DNA from: Azorhizobium caulinodans ORS 571
GTDB lineage: Bacteria; Pseudomonadota; Alphaproteobacteria; Rhizobiales; Xanthobacteraceae
Reading direction: 5' to 3'
DNA length: 64,000 nt
Assembly (NCBI RefSeq): GCF_000010525.1
Contig: NC_009937.1
Span: 935,501 to 999,500, forward strand
The translations under genes and the position numbers were made by a program. The notes beneath the pieces were generated by a model. It made no database searches and was not told the DNA's origin. It worked only from the letters and a program-made list of their open reading frames with translations. This document shows positions 32,428 through 39,544 of this stretch, one piece after another; position 1 is the first letter of the stretch; the number at the start of each line of letters is the position of its first letter.

Positions 32428-33813
32428 TTATCGTTGAGCATGAGTGGCGGCGCTGACGGTGGCGCGCAAATCCTCGGCTAGGGCCAATCCAATCTGGCTG
32501 TCGGTGGCGTCCTCCACGCGCACCCGGACGGGGCGCGAGCGGAACGCCTCGGCATCGCGCAAGGCGATCCTCCTGAGATCAGCTTGTGCGAGAAGCCACA
32601 TCCACCAGAGCGCCGCGCACTGCACACCGAAGCCGGGCACCTTCCCGCGTTGAGCGGCGCGGTTGATGGTCAGCTTGTAGACGATACCTTTTGGCGTCGC
32701 TTTTATCTCGCGGTCGAACACCACGCCGATCTCAGCGCGCTCGACGGAAAGCCACCTCTGCTTCGGATCCGGGAAGGTCGAGCCGGCAATGACGAAACTG
32801 GTGCGATCGCGTTGGTCGCAGTCGCTGACGAGATCCAGCCGACGAGTGACCACGTTCGGCTTCAGGCGCTTGTAGGCTTCCGCTCCGACCAGCAGATGGC
32901 CAGCAGACAGCCTCTCTCTGGCCATCCAGTTGCGGGGATGGCTGGAGGGCCAGGGTGCGAGATTGGCGGCGTGCCGTGACCATAGGCGCGTTGAGAGGGC
33001 CCAGTCCGAGGAGATCGGGCGTAGCGGGGCATCGGAGGGTTTCAGGTCCGGCATCACACCGGGTTCCTTGATCCGCTTCGCCCGCCCGGTGGAGGAGGGA
33101 TGCCGCGGCAGGATAGGGGCGTCGCTGGTGCGGCCGTCCTTTGCCAGGAGTTGCTGGCACGGACAGGCCATGTCGCGCAGCAGGGCGTGACCGTCGAAGT
33201 GGACGGCCAGCAGCGGGTGCCGGCGGCCGCCGTAGAGCAACTGGTTCATCACGAACTGCTGCCCATGCCACAATTTCTGAACGCCTTGAGGGATGGAGGT
33301 TCGCCCCATCGCCTTGGCCAGCTCGTCGTAGCGCTTGATGATGTCGCCTTTGAAGTCCGCCGGCGTGCCGGTCAGGACAGAGAGATCGATGTCGGCGACG
33401 TCAGCCTTGTTCGGGTCCAGCATGCTCCCGAACAGCCAGACCTCCAGGATCTCGACTGGCAGGTCCCGGCGGGCGTTGATGCGTTCGCAGGCTGCCAGGA
33501 ACTCCTCGAGCACCTTCCGTGCCTTCGCCTTCGGTGTGCGTTTGCGGGCCGTGGCATGGGCCAGTGCCTCGCCTGTCGGCGTGAGCCCGTCGAAGACATC
33601 GCCTATTTCATCCGCTTCCTCGCCGATCAGGCCGCGCTCGCGCAGTTCCTCGAGGAGGATGAGCACCAGAAGCGGATCGAGCTCCACGTCATTCCGCTCG
33701 GCGATGGAGACCACGTCACTGCTTCCCCCATAGCGCCAGGCCTTGAGGATGTTCCGGACCCTGGTCAGAGGAACGCCCAGCAGGTGCTGGCCGGGCAAGA
33801 TGGTGACGCTCAT
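32428..33813 (-). CDS. Winged-helix / nucleotidyltransferase-fold protein
   Basis: A 461-residue protein with three parts. Residues 10-90 look like a winged helix (LTRVRNILKAWRYGGSSDVVSIAERNDV ... LTPTGEALAHA). Residues 100-200 carry the minimal nucleotidyltransferase signature: LFGS (127-130) followed by DIDL with D141 and D143. Residues 240-461 form a separate domain I do not recognise (WLSVERAEIGVVFDREIKATPKGIVYKLTINRAAQ). AAGGAG precedes ATG 33813. Such enzymes transfer AMP to proteins or tRNA in toxin-antitoxin and defence systems; here it is in an accessory region of a prophage. The target is unknown. Confidence 0.7.
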   Translation of the reverse strand: MSVTILPGQHLLGVPLTRVRNILKAWRYGGSSDVVSIAERNDVELDPLLVLILLEELRERGLIGEEADEIGDVFDGLTPTGEALAHATARKRTPKAKARKVLEEFLAACERINARRDLPVEILEVWLFGSMLDPNKADVADIDLSVLTGTPADFKGDIIKRYDELAKAMGRTSIPQGVQKLWHGQQFVMNQLLYGGRRHPLLAVHFDGHALLRDMACPCQQLLAKDGRTSDAPILPRHPSSTGRAKRIKEPGVMPDLKPSDAPLRPISSDWALSTRLWSRHAANLAPWPSSHPRNWMARERLSAGHLLVGAEAYKRLKPNVVTRRLDLVSDCDQRDRTSFVIAGSTFPDPKQRWLSVERAEIGVVFDREIKATPKGIVYKLTINRAAQRGKVPGFGVQCAALWWMWLLAQADLRRIALRDAEAFRSRPVRVRVEDATDSQIGLALAEDLRATVSAATHAQR

Positions 33814-34068
33814 GGCTAGGGCTCCTTGGGGAGCAGCATAAGCGTGGCGGGTGGGGGTTCAGAAGGGGGCGGCGCTTGAGAAGCGATGTGGGGAATTCCA
33901 GCATTGGGTGCGGCGGATGCCCGAATCTGGACATTTGATACCCTGCAGACCATATTGCGTGGGCCTTCGGTGGCGATCGCTGCCGGGGGGTGGTGTGATT
34001 CGCACGCGACGCCTATCGTCGAATGCGGAACATGGCATTGGCACCTGTTCAGCGGCGGAGGGCTGAAA

Positions 34069-34527
34069 ATGCACAGTAGCCTGACCATCGCAAATCGCTT
34101 CCTCGACCTTGCCAACGAGGAGGGCGATACACTAACCCCAATGCAGCTTTTAAAGCTGGTCTATATCGCTCATGGCTGGATGCTTGGTCTTTATGGGGTG
34201 CCTCTCATAAATGATGAAGTTCAAGCTTGGAAATATGGACCCGTCATTCCCAAGCTCTACCATTCCATCAGCCAGTTTCGAAGCGATCCTGTGCGCGGCC
34301 CCTTGCGGGCGCACGATCCCGATCCACTTGTTTCTGTTGAAAATGCGCTAATTCAACAGGTATATGAAATATATGGAAATATGACGGGGATCGAGCTTTC
34401 GCGTCTCACGCATCAGCCTGGCTCGCCGTGGGCTCAGACATATCAGGATGGTGTGTCTAACATCGTAATTAGTAATGATTTGATCGAAGATCACTATCGC
34501 ACCTTGGCAAGCGGCGCTGAGGCCTAA
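34069..34527 (+). CDS. Panacea-domain antitoxin (SocA/GepA-like)
   Basis: A 152-residue protein with the Panacea (DUF4065) pattern: IANRFLDLANEEGDTLTPMQLLKLVYIAHGWMLG (two halves, 6-39), EVQAWKYGPVIPKLYHS and a C-terminal SRLTHQPGSPWAQTY. The domain neutralises many unrelated toxins, usually encoded next to it. ATG 34069 follows GGAGG. Its stop overlaps the start of a membrane protein (TAATG at 34525-34529), so the two form a bicistronic unit. Low GC compared with the phage late genes suggests recent acquisition. Confidence 0.85.
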   Translation: MHSSLTIANRFLDLANEEGDTLTPMQLLKLVYIAHGWMLGLYGVPLINDEVQAWKYGPVIPKLYHSISQFRSDPVRGPLRAHDPDPLVSVENALIQQVYEIYGNMTGIELSRLTHQPGSPWAQTYQDGVSNIVISNDLIEDHYRTLASGAEA

Positions 34528-34937
34528 TGAACGAAGACGAGGCCAAAGCAAGACTTCAGCAACTTCGCGATGCTTTAGCTAGGCGCGAGGAAAAACCTGT
34601 CCCGCGTGTCCAGGCCTATTCTGGTGTTGATAGCGACGATGCTGCCCGGAAGGAGGCGTCAGCATTAGCTTCAGGTGATCTAGAAGCTGAGGCAGCTAAG
34701 AAAGAGCACAGCAGAACCGAACGTTTCCGAGATCATGTAGCGATCGCTATACTGATCGTTTTCTGGGCTGGCTTTTTATCTTTGAGCGTTCTTGCAGTAT
34801 TGTGGTTTATCAATTTTATAATTCCACCCGAAAAAGCTATTCTAACAAGCAGTCAGTCGGAAAGGATTATATCTTTTTTGACTGGTGGCGGTCTTACAAG
34901 CTTTGTTGCGAACTACGCAAAGAAGCGTTTGACCTAG
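34527..34937 (+). CDS. Putative membrane toxin partner of the Panacea antitoxin
   Basis: A 136-residue protein with a charged coiled N-terminal half (ARLQQLRDALARREEKP; LEAEAAKKEHSRTERF) and a strong membrane region (AIAILIVFWAGFLSLSVLAV, about 72-91, running to IIP100), plus a weaker hydrophobic segment near the C-terminus (IISFLTGGGLTSFVANY). It is encoded one base into the Panacea gene's stop. Panacea systems with membrane-active partner toxins are known, so a membrane-damaging toxin is the best guess; a non-toxic partner cannot be excluded. Confidence 0.65.
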   Translation: MNEDEAKARLQQLRDALARREEKPVPRVQAYSGVDSDDAARKEASALASGDLEAEAAKKEHSRTERFRDHVAIAILIVFWAGFLSLSVLAVLWFINFIIPPEKAILTSSQSERIISFLTGGGLTSFVANYAKKRLT

Positions 34938-35381
34938 CTGTTTGTGATTCCATCTCTCTATGGCCCCTCCCCGAGGTGGCCTAACCGGATTGCCGGCGCG
35001 GTGCCGCTGGCAGCGGATGCTGCTCGCCTTTGCTCACGTGGCGGTGATCCTCGCCCCACGCTCTTCTCAGCGAGATGCGCCTCAAGGTGGGGTCGCTGAT
35101 ATAGTCGTGGCTCCCGATCTAGGCGGGATGGATGCAGGGCTGGAGGGAGGCGAGCGCCTTACGCCTGGCCAGCAATGGTGGGAATTTCCCACGTTTCCGA
35201 CCATGGGGCGGCCTCTGAAATCCGGGAGCGTTGCTGGGCTTAAGTGCGGACGGATTTCGTACGCGCTTCGCACGTCTTGGCCGTCCTGAGGCCATATTGT
35301 CGCGCATCGAGCGTGAGGACTGCCGAACCATTGGGGAATCGGGCAGTGTAGTGGCCGTATCTCGCAATCTTGGAGAGTGCC
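34938..35381. other. Intergenic region without a convincing gene
   Basis: About 440 bases after the Panacea pair. The frames present (such as 34960-35289) lack domain content and ribosome binding sites. Base composition returns to the GC-rich background. No terminator with a T-run was found. Confidence 0.35.
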
Positions 35382-35582
35382 GTGGCTGACACACCTGTCG
35401 TTCATATCGGCGAGAATTCGCCTGAGCAAATCGCGTATAAGCTTTTGCAAACGATCGCGTCCAACGAAGGTAAGTCGCTGCACAGCAGTGTAGCTGGGAA
35501 GTCTACTGCTGATCGAAAATGGCTTCTTGATACCTATGCGGAATGCCTATTGGCTGTGCGCGCGCCGCATAATAGGGGGTAG
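35382..35582 (+). CDS. Small conserved-looking phage protein
   Basis: A 66-residue protein (VVHIGENSPEQIAYKLLQTIA ... DRKWLLDTYAECLLAVR). The pattern VHIGENSPEQxAYKLL ... LDTYAECLLAV is one I associate with small proteins in many alphaproteobacterial prophages and plasmids, without known function. GTG 35382 with GGAGAG upstream is preferred to TTG 35370. It probably folds as a small helical protein. Confidence 0.75.
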   Translation: MADTPVVHIGENSPEQIAYKLLQTIASNEGKSLHSSVAGKSTADRKWLLDTYAECLLAVRAPHNRG

Positions 35583-35935
35583 TATTTAGGTTTTATATTA
35601 GTAGAGATATCTTCTGATTGGTAATTCATTCCACGAATGCTTTCGGTCGGTGATAGGGGGCATTCCGAGTATCATACACGAACCCGTTTCTGCTGTTCGG
35701 AACGGACAGGCTGCCTACAGATCTCTGGTCGGATCGATAATCTGAAATTATGAAGACCAAGCCCTGCTGCCACCCAGGCGGCGGGGCCTTTTGCGTTCGG
35801 GTCGCGCTCTAAGCCAAGAGGTTCGCCGGAATGCGTCGCACACGCTTGCGATAGGAAAGGCATCAGAGACTGAGGCAGTTTGACCTCGCAATCGATCGCA
35901 TCGTGGTGAGCAGGAGGGAGCCACCACGAGTGAGT
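35583..35935. other. Intergenic region before the arc-like gene
   Basis: About 350 bases. The left part is AT-rich (35583-35640) and shows no gene. The right part carries the hairpin terminator listed at 35761-35792. No reading frame with a domain was found. Confidence 0.4.
35761..35792 (+). terminator. Predicted intrinsic terminator
   Basis: GCCCTGCTGCC pairs with GGCGGCGGGG (allowing G-U pairs) around the loop ACCCA, and TTTT follows. It would end transcripts of the small gene at 35382-35582. Confidence 0.55.
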
Positions 35936-36325
35936 TCATTCGCCCTCCTCGTTGGGTTCGTCCATCTCGATGGGAGGGAGGCCGTGCTTTCGCCGATACA
36001 CTTGGAACTCATTCAGTGGGTGGTTGGGGTAGCCTTCCGCCGCGGCGTCCCTCAGTTTCTCCACCACCTCTTTCAGAGTGTCACGCAGCTGCCGAAGGCC
36101 GAGGTGCTCGGGAGCATCGAGGAAATCGTCCGCTAGGAGGCCAGCAAGGTGGATAACCTCGTGAACGGTCGGTTCCGCCGGATATGCCTCCTCAAGAAGC
36201 GCGACGAGTTCTGAGTTTACCGAACGCCCATTGGCTTTCGCCGCTACAGCGATCCGGTCCCGCAAGCCATCGGGCACCCGGATGACGATCTTGTCCATAT
36301 ACCGGCTGGGTGTGTCTTGGGTCAT
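35936..36325 (-). CDS. Arc-like ribbon-helix-helix repressor
   Basis: A 129-residue protein whose residues 10-55 form an Arc/Mnt-type ribbon-helix-helix (DKIVIRVPDGLRDRIAVAAKANGRSVNSELVALLEEAYP). A helical domain follows (residues 60-110, with LRQLRDTLKEVVEKLRD). It is divergent from a second RHH gene at 36423, with operator-like palindromes between, and an antirepressor gene follows. This matches the immI region of P22 (arc, mnt, ant), in which Arc and Mnt control ant. GAGGTG precedes ATG 36325. Confidence 0.8.
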   Translation of the reverse strand: MTQDTPSRYMDKIVIRVPDGLRDRIAVAAKANGRSVNSELVALLEEAYPAEPTVHEVIHLAGLLADDFLDAPEHLGLRQLRDTLKEVVEKLRDAAAEGYPNHPLNEFQVYRRKHGLPPIEMDEPNEEGE

Positions 36326-36340
36326 GCTAGCACCTCATGC

Positions 36341-36405
36341 TGGCATTAGGCCAACAATGGTGCTTGACACAATGCTGGCACAGTGCCGATATTGGCAAAA
36401 GGCCA
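36341..36405. promoter_or_regulatory. Operators and promoter between the two RHH genes
   Basis: Two 13-base inverted repeats of the form TGGCANNAGGCCA lie at 36341-36353 and 36393-36405, with a related palindrome TGGCACAGTGCC at 36376-36387. On the plus strand TTGACA (36364-36369) and GATATT (36388-36393) are 18 bases apart, so the last two sites overlap the spacer and -10. Binding by the Arc- and Mnt-like proteins should repress the antirepressor promoter. Confidence 0.7.
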
Positions 36406-36422
36406 GTATGTAGGAGGGGGCG

Positions 36423-36593
36423 TTGGCCAAACGAGGAGCCGACAAAATTGTAATCCGCGTGCCCGATGGTCTCCGGGACAGGATCAAGGACGCCGCCAAA
36501 AACAGCCGGCGTTCAACGAATGCGGAAATCATTTTGCATCTGGAGCGGATCTTTCCTGCTCCGGTCGCGGCGACGGAGCCCAAGGCCTCGTAA
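36423..36593 (+). CDS. Mnt/Arc-like ribbon-helix-helix protein
   Basis: A 56-residue RHH protein (KIVIRVPDGLRDRIKDAAKNSRRSTNAEI ... ERIFPAP) paralogous to the divergent one at 35936-36325: the strand KIVIRVPDGLRDRI is shared. It starts at TTG 36423 behind TAGGAGGGG. It lies directly upstream of the antirepressor gene and should autoregulate the shared promoter through the TGGCA palindromes. Confidence 0.75.
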   Translation: MAKRGADKIVIRVPDGLRDRIKDAAKNSRRSTNAEIILHLERIFPAPVAATEPKAS

Positions 36594-36669
36594 ACCAAGG
36601 CCCCGTCGCCGGTCTCGTCCGCCACCCGGCAAGGTGGCGTCCTAATCATTCGGAAATTGAGGTTCCGAC

Positions 36670-37416
36670 ATGACACTTCTCAATATCGTCCCGGCCGCCC
36701 CAGAAGGCAACGGCGCGCCGCTCACCATGTCCACGATGGAAATCGCGGAGCTTACTGGAAAGCGCCACGACAATGTGCTGCGCGACGCGCGCAAGATGGT
36801 GGCTGAACTTCACGGGGAAGGGGGTCTCCTCAGTTTTGAGGAGACGGTTGAGCGGCCCAATCCTAGCGGCGGGGCGCCCATCAGATCGCCGATCCTCCGC
36901 CTCCCCAAGCGCGAGACGCTAATCCTTGTCTCCGGCTACAGCGTGGAGATGCGCGCCCGCATCATCGACCGCTGGATGGAGCTGGAGATGGGCACCGCGC
37001 AGCCGCGCATGGTCGTGGACCCCTCCGACCCCAAGGTGATGCTGGCCGTCTTCGACCACCTCCAGAAGCAGGTGGCGGAGAAGGATGCCGTCATCGCCGC
37101 GCAGGGCCAGAAGGTGAAGCAGCTCGACCGCCTCGGCGCCGCCGATGGCAGCATGTGCCTGACCGATGCGGCCAAGACGCTGAAGAAGCGGCCGAAGGAC
37201 CTCATCACCTTTCTGTCGACCCGGCACTGGATCTACAAGCGCGTCGGAAACTCCAGCTGGCTCGCCTACCAGGACAAGATCCAGGCCGGCTACATGGAGC
37301 ACATCGACCATCCCTTCTTCGACGATCAGGGGCGCGAGCGCATCGCGACGCGTGCCCATGTCACCGCCAAGGGCCTCGTGAAGCTCGCCGCGCTTCTCGA
37401 AGAGCCGCTGCACTGA
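36670..37416 (+). CDS. ant: Phage antirepressor: Rha-type N-terminus plus KilAC domain
   Basis: A 248-residue protein. Residues 16-110 fit the Rha regulatory domain (MSTMEIAELTGKRHDNVLRDARKMV; ETLILVSGYSVEMRARIIDRWMELE); residues 135-245 fit the KilAC/ANT domain (CLTDAAKTLKKRPKDLITFLSTRHWIYKR; THVTAKGLVKLAALL). In P22 the Ant protein binds the c2 repressor and causes induction. This is significant because the repressor encoded at 1382-2113 seems unable to cleave itself. GAGG precedes ATG 36670. Confidence 0.85.
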   Translation: MTLLNIVPAAPEGNGAPLTMSTMEIAELTGKRHDNVLRDARKMVAELHGEGGLLSFEETVERPNPSGGAPIRSPILRLPKRETLILVSGYSVEMRARIIDRWMELEMGTAQPRMVVDPSDPKVMLAVFDHLQKQVAEKDAVIAAQGQKVKQLDRLGAADGSMCLTDAAKTLKKRPKDLITFLSTRHWIYKRVGNSSWLAYQDKIQAGYMEHIDHPFFDDQGRERIATRAHVTAKGLVKLAALLEEPLH

Positions 37417-37428
37417 GGGGAGGGGACA

Positions 37429-37773
37429 ATGACCGTTTTCCGTCGCGCCAAGGCCTCGACCGAGGCGCCCCCGCCGGCTGTACCCGGCCGAGGCCACAAC
37501 GCTCCGCCGGCCGAGGATGCCCGGCTGTCGGCCTTCGAGGATCTGGAAAGCCAGATCTGCGACCTCAGTCTCATGGCAGGCATCGCGAGCGCGCTCTTCG
37601 AGGCCCTTTTTGAGGACGTCGCTGCCCACCGTGAGCTCAACGGCGGCCGGGCGGACTGCTACCTGATCGACGGCGGAACGCTCGAAAAGGTGTCGTTCGC
37701 CATTTCCAACACCCTCACGAGGGCCGCGGATCTGCGGGCGTCCTTCTATGAGGCACACGCCACCGCCCGGTGA
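37429..37773 (+). CDS. Hypothetical protein after the antirepressor
   Basis: A 114-residue protein with a Pro/Ala-rich N-terminus and a helical C-terminal region (FEDLESQICDLSLMAGIASALFEALFEDVAAH; LEKVSFAISNTLTRAADLRASFYE). ATG 37429 has GGGGAGGGG upstream. It probably shares the antirepressor transcript, which ends at the inverted repeat at 37790-37822. I do not recognise the family. Confidence 0.65.
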   Translation: MTVFRRAKASTEAPPPAVPGRGHNAPPAEDARLSAFEDLESQICDLSLMAGIASALFEALFEDVAAHRELNGGRADCYLIDGGTLEKVSFAISNTLTRAADLRASFYEAHATAR

Positions 37774-37789
37774 TGCGCGCCATGTTCCT

Positions 37790-37822
37790 GAGCCCACCGT
37801 TTGACGATCAGACGGTGGGCTC
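37790..37822. terminator. Perfect 11-bp inverted repeat between convergent operons
   Basis: GAGCCCACCGT (37790-37800) and ACGGTGGGCTC (37812-37822) flank an 11-base loop. The plus-strand T content after it is only moderate. It lies between the antirepressor operon and the convergent HigBA operon and could terminate both. Confidence 0.6.
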
Positions 37823-37830
37823 AGTCTTGT

Positions 37831-38055
37831 CTACCGCCGAAGCTGGCGGAGCTTCCGTGACAGTCTCGCGCGCTCCAGCTCCTCATCCGTGGCGGGGAGG
37901 GCATCAGGATCGCTCTCTGCCTGACGCTGGATGTCTTCCTCGGACATGGCCTTCAGACGAGCCTGCTGGGCCTCGGACAGGGTGAAGCCTCGCATCTCGG
38001 CGGCTGACTTTCGGATCATTGCCATAGCTGCCTCATCGCTGCTCGCGGGCGTCAC
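37831..38055 (-). CDS. Small third protein of the HigBA-type operon
   Basis: A 74-residue acidic, helical protein (MIRKSAAEMRGFTLSEAQQARLKAMSEEDIQRQAESDPDALP in several segments). GTG 38055 overlaps the HigA-like stop (GTGA), so it is cotranslated with the antitoxin. The combination AMSEEDIxRxxxxDPDALPxTDEEL is one I have seen in small proteins near toxin-antitoxin operons. Its function is unknown; it may modulate antitoxin stability or DNA binding. Confidence 0.65.
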   Translation of the reverse strand: MTPASSDEAAMAMIRKSAAEMRGFTLSEAQQARLKAMSEEDIQRQAESDPDALPATDEELERARLSRKLRQLRR

Positions 38056-38360
38056 GCTGCGGCGGCTTCCTCAAACGGCTGGATGCGATCCAGCTCTTCC
38101 GCCAGTTTCCTGCTCTCCGTCTCGATCTCGTAATCCTGCTGGAGGTTCAGCCAGAACCCGGGCGTCGTCCTGAAAAATCGGGCAAGCCGGAGCGCGGTGT
38201 CGGCGGAGATGCCGAACTCCTCCTTCACGATCCGCTCGATGCGCGTGCGCGGCACGCCCAGGGCCTTGGCGAGTTGGCCGGCGCTCAAGTGCAGCGGGAC
38301 CAAATATTCCTCGCGCAGGATCTCGCCCGGGTGGACAGGGCGAGCGAACTTGATGGCCAT
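38052..38360 (-). CDS. higA: HigA-family antitoxin
   Basis: A 102-residue XRE-family antitoxin with the HigA/VapI signature HPGEILREEYLVPLHLSAGQLAKAL (residues 10-34) and helix-turn-helix ending RLARFFRTTPGFWLNLQQDYE. It should neutralise the RelE-fold toxin encoded just upstream and bind the GTATCA palindromes at 38679-38734. The toxin gene precedes the antitoxin, as in HigBA operons, with 14 bases between them. Confidence 0.85.
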   Translation of the reverse strand: MAIKFARPVHPGEILREEYLVPLHLSAGQLAKALGVPRTRIERIVKEEFGISADTALRLARFFRTTPGFWLNLQQDYEIETESRKLAEELDRIQPFEEAAAA

Positions 38361-38374
38361 GGCTCTACCCTCCT

Positions 38375-38656
38375 TCAGTGGTAATCGACGATTTCAACGT
38401 CCTCGGCGCCGGCGGCCGTCCAACGGAAGCACACGCGCCACTGGTCGTTGATGCGGATGGAGTGCTGTCCCGCGCGATCCGCCTTCAGCGCCTCAAGGTG
38501 ATTTCCGGGCGGAGACCGAAGATCCTCCAGCGCAGTCGCCGCGTGGATCATGCGCAGTTTCCTTTCGGCGGCTCTGAGCAGTTCCGCCGGAAAGCCCTTG
38601 GCAGCCTTGCCGGCCACAACCGCCTCGGCGAACTTGCCTCGAACGGAAACGATCAT
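38375..38656 (-). CDS. higB: HigB/RelE-family toxin
   Basis: A 93-residue RelE-superfamily mRNA interferase (FPAELLRAAERKLRMIHAATALEDLRSPPGNHLEALK; then HSIRINDQWRVCFRW and VEIVDYH). The C-terminal His and the RIND-WR core match HigB toxins that cut ribosome-bound mRNA. It is first in the operon with GAGGG before ATG 38656. The HigA antitoxin follows. Confidence 0.9.
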   Translation of the reverse strand: MIVSVRGKFAEAVVAGKAAKGFPAELLRAAERKLRMIHAATALEDLRSPPGNHLEALKADRAGQHSIRINDQWRVCFRWTAAGAEDVEIVDYH

Positions 38657-38678
38657 TCCCTCGGCTCCATCCGAGTTT

Positions 38679-38734
38679 GTATCATGAAGTGATACATGGT
38701 GGCTGTCAATCTGGGGTGTATCAGGGGATGATAC
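38679..38734 (-). promoter_or_regulatory. Promoter and twin operators of the HigBA operon
   Basis: Two palindromes GTATCA-N5-TGATAC lie at 38679-38695 and 38718-38734, centred 39 bases apart. On the minus strand TTGACA (38704-38709) and CATGAT (38681-38686) are 17 bases apart, so one operator overlaps the -10 and the other lies just upstream of the -35. Binding by HigA and HigBA would autorepress. Confidence 0.8.
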
Positions 38735-38748
38735 GGGACCTTTCTAAA

Positions 38749-38886
38749 CTATCGGTCCTCAGATCCGTCCTCACTGCCGTGATCATGGCGTGCACGGTGG
38801 CTGGCCCAGAGGAGCATGAGCATGGTCCCGACCGCCGCGAAGGGCGCGACGAGGGCTCGTAGGGTTCGGCGGAGGAGGGGAAGCAT
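38749..38886 (-). CDS. Possible 45-residue membrane peptide
   Basis: A short frame encoding one membrane helix (LVAPFAAVGTMLMLLWASH) followed by a His/Asp/Glu-rich tail, starting at ATG 38886. It lies just upstream of the HigBA operon and in the same direction. There is no good ribosome binding site, so the call is weak. It may be a small membrane peptide, possibly phage-encoded. Confidence 0.4.
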   Translation of the reverse strand: MLPLLRRTLRALVAPFAAVGTMLMLLWASHRARHDHGSEDGSEDR

Positions 38887-39544
38887 GTCGGTGCGCCAGA
38901 GTTCCGGAACAACCCGCGAACGCGGCTGGCAGCTGCTGTGCCGTGTGCCGTGCCGTGGAAGACCGATTGTCTAGGCGCAGGCAGCGTCATTTACGCCGCC
39001 TGCGATGGTCGCAACGACTTGAAAATGATGCATCTTTCGGTGACGTGGGACGTTCTGGCGCTGGCTGGACGGTGGTTTACAAAACCGCTGCACTACCGCT
39101 GTGCTAAGCCGGCCCAGAATGCGGATAACCGTCTGAACTCCAGACGGCATGTCAGCCGCGCTGCACCCGTGACACCATCGATCCTCCCGCCGCAGATTGT
39201 GGCTACAGCTCGGATTCAACAGATTTCGAGGCTTGGCGTCTTCTTCCATCAAGCGCGCCTTTCCGTCAAGGCCGGGCCTTCGGTCGCGCCCCGCAGGCTG
39301 TGCGGTGCGAAGTCTCGTGATGAGACCCCTTGCGTGACGCGGATCAGATCCTCGCCGCGAATCCGATGTCTGGCGACCTGAACGAGCGTGTGCTGCTCAA
39401 AGGTAGCTTATTGTTTCGGTCCGAGGCCCAGCTGCGGCCTCTCCGTCCGGTTCTGTACGGGTGTGGCCAGCCGCTGCTCACCCGGTTGCCATCATTCGAC
39501 GGTTTTCTCTCAGTAGCAGCGCGTGCGTTCCAGAGGCGACAGGC
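38887..39544. other. Prophage/host boundary region with no convincing gene
   Basis: Frames in this 658-base stretch lack domains and ribosome binding sites. The prophage attachment site on the right (attR) probably lies here or shortly after. I saw no tRNA 3' end and could not match an att repeat because the left site is outside the window. Confidence 0.35.

Larger units (their letters stand above)
1..38886. mobile_element. P22-like prophage; left end outside the window, right end about 38-39.5 kb
   Basis: The stretch holds the modules of a short-tailed temperate phage in order: integrase/excisionase, divergent repressor and Cro, replication, terminase, portal, scaffold, coat, P22-type tail and ejection proteins, lysis, then an arc/mnt/ant-type immunity module and a toxin-antitoxin operon. 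Clear host genes begin with the CsbD-like gene at 40.1 kb. Because the integrase faces outward and is cut by the window edge, attL should lie left of position 1. I could not find the matching attR repeat, so the right boundary is an estimate. Three genes appear disrupted (terminase, tail spike, SRAP), so the element may be cryptic. Confidence 0.9.

Noticed and set aside
38938-39381. 147-codon frame in the boundary region
   Set aside because: Its sequence has no domain, irregular composition and no ribosome binding site.
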